Source of the DNA: Hericium rajendrae
Lineage: Eukaryota > Basidiomycota > Agaricomycetes > Russulales > Hericiaceae
Reading direction: 5' to 3'
Assembly: GCA_033439255.1 (NCBI GenBank)
Contig: CM065887.1
Location: forward strand, 124,001-188,000
DNA: 64,000 bases
A program made the translations under genes and the position numbers. Of the stretch, positions 56,314 through 64,000 are shown piece by piece (position 1 is the stretch's first letter; every line of letters starts with the position of its first letter). The notes below the pieces were generated by a model. The model saw only the letters and a program-made list of their open reading frames with translations, was not told where the DNA came from and did not search any database.

Positions 56314-57588
56314 TCATTCGGACTGGGCGGATTCACCCAGTTGTGCTGAACGCATAGCTGGGTAGGAGGCGGCGCGTCGTTGTTTAGTGCGGTGCCGTGT
56401 CTCCTTCTCCTCTTCAGTGGTCATTGCCTGGATGACCTTGTCTCCTATTTGAATGGTACGGGTCCCGAAGTCTAATACTACGGTGTGATCCGTTAGGAAT
56501 GGGGTTCCTAGGATCAAGTTGTAGTGGTCGATATTAGCAATATCGATGTAGCAGTCCATTGACTGCTCAGCGATACTGAGGCGCGCGTTCGTTCCGTACG
56601 AAATGCGGGATTTGCTTCCTACACACCCCAGTTGTAGGGTCATGGGTTTGTGCAATTCGAACACGTCAGCCTTTGCGAGGTGTGCACTCTCGGGACTCAT
56701 GCCATTGGTGGTACTTCCCGAGTCGAACAGCGTGAACAGTTGTTTCCCATTCATGATAACCTCGGCTGCGAGGGTCTGGTTTTTATGCCGGTCCCTCTTG
56801 GGTTGCTCCGAACTGGAGGCGTGTCGTATGTTCGTGTCATACAACCAGTGCGGGCGGGGTTCCTCCCCTTTTTTGGTTGAGTCCATGGTGCAGCAGCACA
56901 TGATTGCCGGATCGGCTTGGGATAGACTCATCCCAAGGCGCTGTCGAGCACGTTCAATGGAGAAATAGTCGTCCTCGACCTCTTCCATGGAGGGACGAGG
57001 ACTACCCTTCGTGGTGTCACTGCGGGTGTGCATGGTGACATCTGCAGTTTGCGTCGTGACAGAGCGCAGTGGGCCCATGTGGGTCACTGTATCATCTCGT
57101 CTCAGCGAACTGCGTGGCAGGCTGTCGATGGCTTCGATGGCCTCCCGCAGGCCAGCGTTGACGGTGGCCTCGCTCGAGGAACCGGGATGCGGGCGGATGG
57201 TGCGGGCGACGATAGCACTGGCAGTTGCCAGAGCTTCATTGTAACCCTGGGCATACCGTTGCCTGCCCATGTCCGTCTGGTGGAACTCGGCGAGTTCATA
57301 GCCCTGATGGTCGACGTTACGGGCTGTCTCGCAGTGTTGCACATACTGCAGGCATGTTCCGCAACCCTGGGTGTGGATAATCCCGTAAATGGGGTCCCAC
57401 ATCCAGTCATTGGAGTGCGATGGCATTCTGCCCATCATCCGCATTGCGCGCTGCCGATCATAGACATATTGTTGGCGCATGTCTATGATGCGGCCACGCC
57501 AATCGCGGTGGGCAGCGTCGGCGAACGTGGTATGGGGTGTACCATCGTCGTCGCGGTCGTCTATGAATTCGTCCTCCGTGAATGGCAT
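56314..57588 (-). other. Aspartic protease region of the LTR element
   Basis: Fossil part with a retropepsin-like LFDSGSTTNGM site and the downstream ILGTPFLTDH strand. The N-terminal half is hydrophilic linker sequence. Confidence 0.85.
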
Positions 57589-57591
57589 TTC

Positions 57592-59217
57592 TCATCCACT
57601 CAACGGGGTGTCTTCTGGGTGTAGAGTTGATTCGGGGAATATACTATGGCCCGCAGCATAGCGTTGAGTGAACGTATATGCCGAGGCACTAGTACCCATT
57701 CTCAGGATGGGGTCTACACCTGGATGCGTCGTCCAGTGTGTAGAGTTGCTGTCGGGGAATTCGTCATCGGAGGAGTCATCTAGCTCCTCCAATTGCGGCA
57801 TGTCATCGGTCTCAGATGCAGGGTCGAGTTCGTCGACGATCCGCATGGCACAGAACCGCATGCTAGCGACTTGCATGTGGTCGTCGCTATCGTCATCCGT
57901 CGTTTGTTCACGCTCATAGTCCTCGGTGTCTTCTGCACCCGAGGAGTCATAAGCGTGATTCAGCGGGATCGAGTCATCAGAGAACTCCTCGTTCTCTGGT
58001 GCGCTATGTTCCGCGCCATTCTCGACCGGATCTTCGCGCTCCGGCGAATCTCTATCGGAATGGTCATCGAGAATTCGGGCAGCAAATACACGCTGCCGGT
58101 CTCGGGTGCTGCTACGGTTCTGGCCGAACTTCGGGCATTTTGGGTCGTTGGCGAAGTGGTTCACCGATCCACAGCTGAAGCAACGCGGTGGTTCCTTGTC
58201 ATTGGGACGAGGACCAGCGTTGTAGGTGCGGGTGGCCCCTTCCATGGGCCTTGATGACGTGGTCGGCCGTGTGGTAGCACGGGCGGGCATCGTCGTCGAC
58301 GTACTGGGCCGACTGTTGGGCTGCGTTTTCGGGCAGGCATCGACTGGCCTACGTGACTCTGACGGGGTGAAGCGCACCCTGTTCCGGTCGCGGGGCGTTG
58401 GCTCTGTCCGTCGTACACTGGATTGACCAGTGATCGCGGGCTGGTGGTTCATTCCAGTCCGATTGGTGGCGGCGTCGTGGTGAGCACGCACGAGCTCCTG
58501 TGCTTCTTCGACGCGAAGCGCCGCGTCTAATAGTTCCTGGACCGTACCATGTTCGGCGGAGACCTCTCGGTTGGTGAAGATCGCGGTGACAATCTCCTCC
58601 GGGAGGCTTCCAAGGAACTGTTTTTTGAATGTATAGTTGCTGAGAGCCTCGACTAGTCTCGAGGCTCTGAGCTTCATCTCGTTGAAGAATGCAGCGACTC
58701 CGCGCTTGCGGGAGTATCTGCATTGGACCCAACGTTCATACGCTTGTATGGCGGTGGCCTTATGTATGAAGCGTGTGTGGAGTGCGATGACCGCCTCTTC
58801 GAAGGTCCAAGTGATCTTTGAACGGTATGGATCCTCCACTTCCGCGGCGTACCATACAGCTGCTTCACCGGTCAGTATGGTACCCAGGTAGTTCAATCGG
58901 GATACATCGTTGGTGGTTCCCGTCATATAGTTCATTCGCATCCAACGGAGTAGTGCTGCGAGCCACAAGTCGAACGCTTCGAGATCGTCTTGCCCTCCAT
59001 ACTTCTCCGGGATAGGGAGTTTCACATGCTTGGCATGGGTGGGGATCACCGTGGGGGGCTCATCTCCCACCCTGTCTCGTATCATTTCAATGATACGAGT
59101 CAGGACGCCTTGCTGCGTATATGTGAGCGCGTTGGGTACCCCCTGGATCACCGCTTGCGCTCCATTGGGTGTTCCCAGCGCGCCGATCGCATACCCGCCC
59201 GTGGTCGGTACTGTCAT
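57592..59217 (-). other. Gag capsid/nucleocapsid region of the LTR element
   Basis: Fossil part with a retrotransposon-gag domain (KYGGQDDLEAFDLWLAALLR, then FIHKATAIQAYERW) and a zinc knuckle CFSCGSVNHFANDPKC followed by an acidic tail. Confidence 0.9.
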
Positions 59218-59316
59218 TCTATACGACTGGTTGACTACGGACTGGTGTCGGCTCGGGGGGACGTTGCCCGGCCCAGTCGGTTGGACCCGAGGTGTACTTG
59301 CAGGGGGTTGTGACTG

Positions 59317-60357
59317 TCAAGCCATGGACCCCCCGTGGGTGCTGGTGATACCCGCTATCGCTGATGCAACTAGTGGGTGCATCGGCGGTGCAGAACTGCC
59401 ATGACGTGACGTCAGTGGTGCCGCACTGGCCTGCCGCACGGTTCGTGGGTTAATCGCCTCATATTCGTGGGCAATATTGGTGGTGGGCGTTCCCGCATGA
59501 CGGTCACTGTTTTCATGGTGCGCCGACATACTGTAGCTGCTATCTGACTGGGGTGTAATTCCAGTCGTGCCTTTGGGGGCCTTATACCCTACTGGGAGTC
59601 GTTTCTCTTGGAAGGCTCGTTCCACCTCATCTTGGTGGCAAACGAGTCGACGAACGGCTTCCAGTTGGAGTTCGTATCGGCTGTCGGTCTCATCAGCGCG
59701 CTGGGGGCCATCTAGCGTCTCGACCGCGGCACTGATATTGGCATCAGCCTTCATCACGTTCACGGTGTTCTCGAATTCTGCGTGAGCATCGCGGGGAGGG
59801 GTGGCCGTCGTCTCGACTGCCCTTCCTTTCCCCTTTTTTCGGCTACGGGATCGCGCACGTTCGGACGATTCCGATCGGGATCGCCGACTGTGCGCCATCT
59901 TCGCGATGAGGTCCCGCAGCGTAGTTTTTTCTTCACTGAATCGCTTGAATGCACTCATTGCCAAGTCTTCAATGTCTTCCAGGCGTTCGAGACCTTTATG
60001 GATCTCGTCCGCGATCATAGCATTGTATTCGAGCTCGCTGTCTTCAGGTTCAGGCGTGCGGCGCGAATATTCTAACTCATCTCCCTCATCATCCGGGTGA
60101 TAGTCGTTACCTCCCCGATCGCGTAGTTCTGCGGTCGGGGTAGATTGCGCGACATCTTTCGGGAGTACGAAAGTTTCGTCGACTTCAACCTCGTGCTCCG
60201 ATGTGGAGTACGAGTTTTGTTGATTTTCGTGACCCGGCGGTGCCGGATCGAGGAACCCCGGCATGTCCTGGGTGCTTCCTGCAGGTGGAGACTCGTCGGC
60301 AGTGGTTTTATCCACTCCCGCGCGAGACTGCGATCTGGTGGTGGGTTTGGATGCCAT
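59317..60357 (-). other. N-terminal Gag region of the LTR element
   Basis: Fossil part starting MASKPTTRSQSRAGVDKTTA just inside the 5' LTR; hydrophilic, with a helical middle and a basic RSRKKGKGR patch, as in other basidiomycete gypsy elements. Confidence 0.8.
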
Positions 60358-60411
60358 CCGGTTGGATTGCGTCAGTTCTTGAGTAATTTGAAGCGGTGGT
60401 GTTCAAAAAAG

Positions 60412-60668
60412 TGTAACAAGTGCACTTTTCTTACGACTTTCACACCTGAGCTGAACAGAATCCACGTTACCCAGAGGGGTAGGGATGGATTGCACAATAC
60501 AGGTATGGATGTCGTGGATGAAAAGTTAAAACCTACAGTGCCGGCACAGCCGGCGCTGTGGATCCATCGAGTACAAACAATTGCAAACAATCCCTCTGAC
60601 GCGTGAGTCACTCGCTGACGCGCGCCCAATTGCGCACGTCGTAAGGCGTCGCCTTGTGCCGCCTTACA
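60412..60668 (-). repeat. 5' LTR of the gypsy-type element
   Basis: 257 bp, direct repeat of 46009-46305 apart from the block missing here. Confidence 0.93.
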
Positions 60669-60793
60669 GGACATTTGGTGGGCCAAGTGCTCACTAAGTG
60701 CCCACACATGACATAAGCATGCACACATGTGATAAGTTTGAATACGCTGCACAACATGTAGTATCGACAAAAAAAAGAGTATTGTACACTAAT

Positions 60794-62260
60794 ACACCTC
60801 AGGAAACAATGCCGCGGTCATTGAAAGCAAAGTAAGCTCGTGTCCAGAATCTTGCAAGCAAACTGGACCTTACTGAGGAAGAACAGAACACCCAGCCTAA
60901 CCCAGAAGGCTTCTCGTCAGATGAAGAGTGGCTTTCAGATTCAGATCTGCCTGCTGAGTGCTCGGCTGCTTCTGGCAATGACGATGATGATGAAGAATAG
61001 CTTGATTATGGATGGGAGGTATATTGATGGTCACAAGCATGAAGATGTCATTGCATACCGCAATGACTTCGTGAAGCATTACCGAGATTACGAAAAATGT
61101 ATGGTCTTGTACAATGTTGAATGGCAATATTGCATCAAAACTGAAAGGCTTTCCTGTGCCTCAAGGTCCACGATTTCGACTCTATCTCATCATGCATGAT
61201 GAGTCGACATTTTTTCAAAATGATTGTCAAAAGAAAGTTTGGTCGCACCCCGATTAGGGGCCTACCCCACAGCTGAAGGGAGAAAGTGATTCGCTTATAG
61301 TGTCAGACTTTCTTTGTCCCAATTTCAGGCAGCTCAAATTTGGTGATGAGTAAGTGCTGATTATTGTTTTGCCATGATAAATCTAATGACCAATCACAGT
61401 GAAGCTCGACTTTTCTTTAGAGCTGGCAAGAACCAAGATGGTTATTTCACCAATGACAACCTCTTGCTGCAAACACTGCATGCAATCGACATTTTTGAGG
61501 CCCGGACATATGGCTGGGCCACTGCTTTATTTCTCTTCGACAATGTGCAGATGCACCAAAAATGCACCGCAGATGTGCTCTCAGCAACAAAGATGCTGAA
61601 GAACATGAAGCTCAGCTGGACACAACACAAAGATGGCCCAAAGATGCATGATGAATGCTTTGCTGATGACACACCACAGCTGCTTTATTTCCCTGATGAT
61701 CACCCCGAGATGCCGGGCTGGTTCAAGGGCATGGAAGTGATTATCCGGGAGCACAGCCTGTGGTCTGAAGGCAGGCTTAAGGCTTCCTGTGCACAGAAGT
61801 GCGTCAAAGGAAGCACTGACTGCTGCTGTCAGCAGCTTCTTTTTTATTAGCCCAATTTTGCAGTGCAAAAGTTCACGTTGGAAGAGCTCATTGAAAGTCA
61901 AGGCCACATCTGTAATTTTCACCTGAAGTTTCACTGTGAGCTAAATTTCATCGAGCAGTATTGGGGTGCAGCAAAGCTCCATTACCATGTCAGTTCTCGC
62001 ACGACAAATATTGATGTGATGGAAAAGATCATCAAGGACACCTTTGACGACATTTCAGAAATCATGATCAAATGGTGAGCAACTTCTATTTCTATTTATT
62101 GCCGAGATCTGATTTGTCTGCAGGTACTCGAAGTCTCGAACCATTCGGCATGCTTCATCTCTGGCTATGAGCAAGAATTGTCGGGACCTCAAGCAGCATG
62201 GGCAAATAAGAAATATCATGGGCATTGTACACTATCCGCAGATATGGTTGCTGAAGTATA
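60794..62260 (+). pseudogene. Decayed IS630/Tc1-like DDE transposase gene
   Basis: Order of motifs matches basidiomycete IS630-type transposases: an acidic N-terminus (FSSDEEWLSDSDLP), GRYIDGHKHEDVIAYRNDFV, the first catalytic region FRLYLIMHDEST (about 61180), a second FLFDNVQMHQ (about 61540), PDDHPEMPGWFKGM, and the third HCELNFIEQYWGAAK (about 61940). An intron at about 61349-61400 is plausible. Several breaks interrupt it: an early TAA after MPRSLKAK, a stop before the first catalytic region, and a TAG near 61850. The terminal repeats could not be found. The LTR element lies immediately upstream. Confidence 0.7.
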
Positions 62261-62370
62261 GGCAATGGTACAGAATATATAACTACTGTACATTACTATT
62301 TTCTGGCCCTATGCCTGCCCATGGGGATAGGGGATGTGTTGATGCTAGCAGATTTGGTGGTTCTCATGCT

Positions 62371-62396
62371 ACCTTATGTAATATTACATAAGGTGC
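62371..62396. other. Perfect palindrome CCTTATGTAATATTACATAAGG
   Basis: The 22-bp core is its own reverse complement, flanked by a further A/T and c/g pair on each side. It could be a remnant of a transposon end or a small stem-loop. Confidence 0.8.
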
Positions 62397-62409
62397 AGCT
62401 TTTGTCTGT

Positions 62410-62537
62410 CATCTATCTTAATAGTATTTGATAATGACTTATACTATTTGATGCATCTAATTTGACTCACACAAGGTCTAATAGATACTATCAAATAGCT
62501 GCAAATCAATGAAAAGACTGTCAAGATTTTTGATGAA
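62410..62537. repeat. Decayed foldback-family fragment
   Basis: Follows 35150-35273 in order (tactatttgatgcatctaat, tagctgcaaatcaatgaaaa, gactgtcaag) with many changes. It is the right end of a CATCAGG-type foldback element. Confidence 0.7.
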
Positions 62538-62650
62538 GTATAGTGCAACTGCCATTCAGACTACTTTTAAGTTATTTTTTTTTTAAATTAATAATGTTTG
62601 TTTTTATTAGTCTGAATAAATATAATAGTAATAAATCTAAGCAATTTTAC

Positions 62651-64000
62651 TTATATTTCAAGGTGATGCTTTTGTAACTGGCAAATTGGCAGTCGATAAA
62701 GTCCTACAGTAAAATATTCTCTTGTATGACCCCATCGACTTTCAATCTCATGAATTGTTGTATCAATATCACTCCAAGTAATATCGAATCCTGCATTGGC
62801 CAAGTGCAGCTCAGAAAGATGAGTATAGATATCATAGAACATAGGATCTTCAAAAATAAGAGATGAGACATGTGACTTTTTTTAAACTAAATGTTGATTG
62901 ACATACTTGTTGCTCCTAGCCCATTGAAAAAGCTGAATACAGAGTTTGTACCCACTAGTAATTTAGGAACATGGCCAAAGAATTGTTGTAGATCTGAAAA
63001 ATAATAAGCATAGCACAAATAGATAAATAAGAGTAAGATTTGTATACCAGAATAATTTTCTGAAAATGTGTCAGTATAGACAACATCAAAACCGCCTATA
63101 TCCAAGAGTTCTTCTTGATCAATAAAGTCTTGCCATTTCCCTTCCAGTATCTTCACCCCCTTTCTATCATACCAGCCCAGCTCACGCATATGCCTTAAGA
63201 CATCACGATGTGGCTCAATGATCACATGAACTGCAGGAGGCATAGGTAATTCCTGAAAGAAAGTATCTATCTGATAACAATATTGCTTTGAGTAAGGAGT
63301 GACTTAGAAACATGGAAGACGTACAATACCAAGACCAAAACCTACATTTAAAACCTTGATACCATCTATAGAGTTGCCTCTGGCCTTAGTCAGATGCTGT
63401 ACAGTGTTGTACACTTGGTATTATTCAATGTCAGAGTAATCTCCTATGATTATAGCAATGCCAACTTACTAATGCCACGCTCCCAACCCATCATGACGCC
63501 GATATCAACACCGCCTGCTCTCAAAAGACAAATTTCTTGACCTTGCTCGTCTTTTGTATACCTCAGCTGAGTCGATAGGAATGCATCGACGGATCCAAAA
63601 GCGGGAATATCTGTGGGCCTCAAGACCAAAGCACCTGCAGTAGTATCCTTGGACGACAGAAGGTGGAGGAGTAATTCTATAAGAATGTATATTCAGAGAT
63701 TTGCGATGGGACGGCACAAGCAAGCTTTCCTGATCTGAGACCTGCATCACGAATCAGACGATAACAGGGCTCATTATTCAACGACAATGCGATATCTCCG
63801 GCACTATTTCCTAGATTATCAACTGGGAGCCCAATTCAGCTGGACCCATCATTCGAACTTGATATTCCGCACCTGCGTTCCAAATTGCCCCTTGTTCGAT
63901 CAGGGATTTCACCAGAGGAATGTCCTCAATCTGCACTGCAGCGTGTAGAGGGGACCATCCTTCCGCATCCTGAAACCAGACAGGTGCACCCGCGGTAATG
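62651..64000 (-). CDS. RMT2: Protein arginine N5-methyltransferase RMT2, 3' part (5' end outside window)
   Basis: Fungal RMT2 places delta-N5-monomethylarginine on ribosomal protein L12, using S-adenosylmethionine. Exons on the minus strand: 64000-63873, 63822-63742, 63676-63470, 63413-63325, 63252-63048, 62993-62907, 62847-62651, with canonical introns of 50-72 bp. An ankyrin repeat part comes first (GWSPLHAAVQ, then WNAVDNLGN), then QLRYTKDEQGQEI, GVMMGWERG, SAM motif I VLNVGFGLGI, HVIIEPHRDV, motif II FDVVYTDTFSENY, and FSFFNGLGATN near the C-terminus, ending YRLPICQLQKHHLEI. No break is seen, so the gene is presumably active. Only the far N-terminus is missing. Confidence 0.93.

Larger units (their letters stand above)
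46009..60668 (-). mobile_element. Ty3/gypsy chromovirus-type LTR retrotransposon (14.7 kb with nested insertion)
   Basis: Two direct LTRs (46009-46305, 60412-60668) begin TG and end CA, with GGACA duplicated outside (46004-46008, 60669-60673). On the minus strand the order is 5' LTR, gag, protease, reverse transcriptase-RNase H, integrase with chromodomain, an extra coding region, polypurine tract, 3' LTR. The LTRs differ by about four substitutions plus a 40-bp block in the left one, so it is fairly young. It looks almost whole, with perhaps two or three breaks plus a 3.7-kb DNA element inserted in the extra region. All parts are listed separately as fossil pieces. Confidence 0.93.

Overview
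The window is from a filamentous basidiomycete fungus, most likely an Agaricomycete. The genes have many 49-72 bp introns with GTRAGT donors, CTAAT-type branch sites and YAG acceptors. The one intact host gene with a clear identity is a fungal RMT2-type arginine methyltransferase, and the other genes (JmjC, F-box, large orphan families) are typical of mushroom genomes. I cannot name the species. Most of the 64 kb is mobile DNA in nested layers; AT-rich old repeats alternate abruptly with very GC-rich islands.

Layout. 1-8 kb: the end of a transposon, a broken JmjC gene, repeat R1 copy 1, a broken F-box/nucleotidyltransferase-like gene, and two tandem F-box-like paralogs, one broken and one intact. 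8-13.3 kb: an old minisatellite-bearing element and two non-autonomous hAT-like elements with 8-bp target duplications. 13.4-28.6 kb: a mosaic of a 158-bp satellite, tRNA-like retroposon heads preceded by a hairpin, R1 copies, foldback elements and a 2.8-kb element inserted into R1. 28.66-34.07 kb: a Harbinger transposon with its Myb-like and DDE genes plus a captured fragment of a host GH5 glycosidase gene. 34-46 kb: more R1, a second orphan-gene remnant, and a 4-kb element with two opposed arms of a 20-bp minisatellite. 46.0-60.7 kb: a Ty3/gypsy chromovirus-type LTR element on the minus strand with a 3.7-kb long-TIR DNA element nested in it. 60.8-62.3 kb: a decayed IS630-like transposase. 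62.65-64 kb: RMT2, running off the end.

The most unusual pattern is a recurring module of perfect hairpins (stem sequences differ, pairing is kept) next to 20-bp GC-rich tandem repeats. It sits inside several DNA elements with different termini: elements ended by CATCWGRRAA with 2-3 bp target duplications and hAT-like elements with 8-bp duplications. The long-TIR element carries a related but distinct arrangement. Older copies look CpG-decayed. Five of the seven gene loci with readable stops in this window are broken by in-frame TGA or TAG codons consistent with C-to-T change, while RMT2 is clean. This fits a methylation-linked mutation process acting on repeats and their neighbours, but that is inference.
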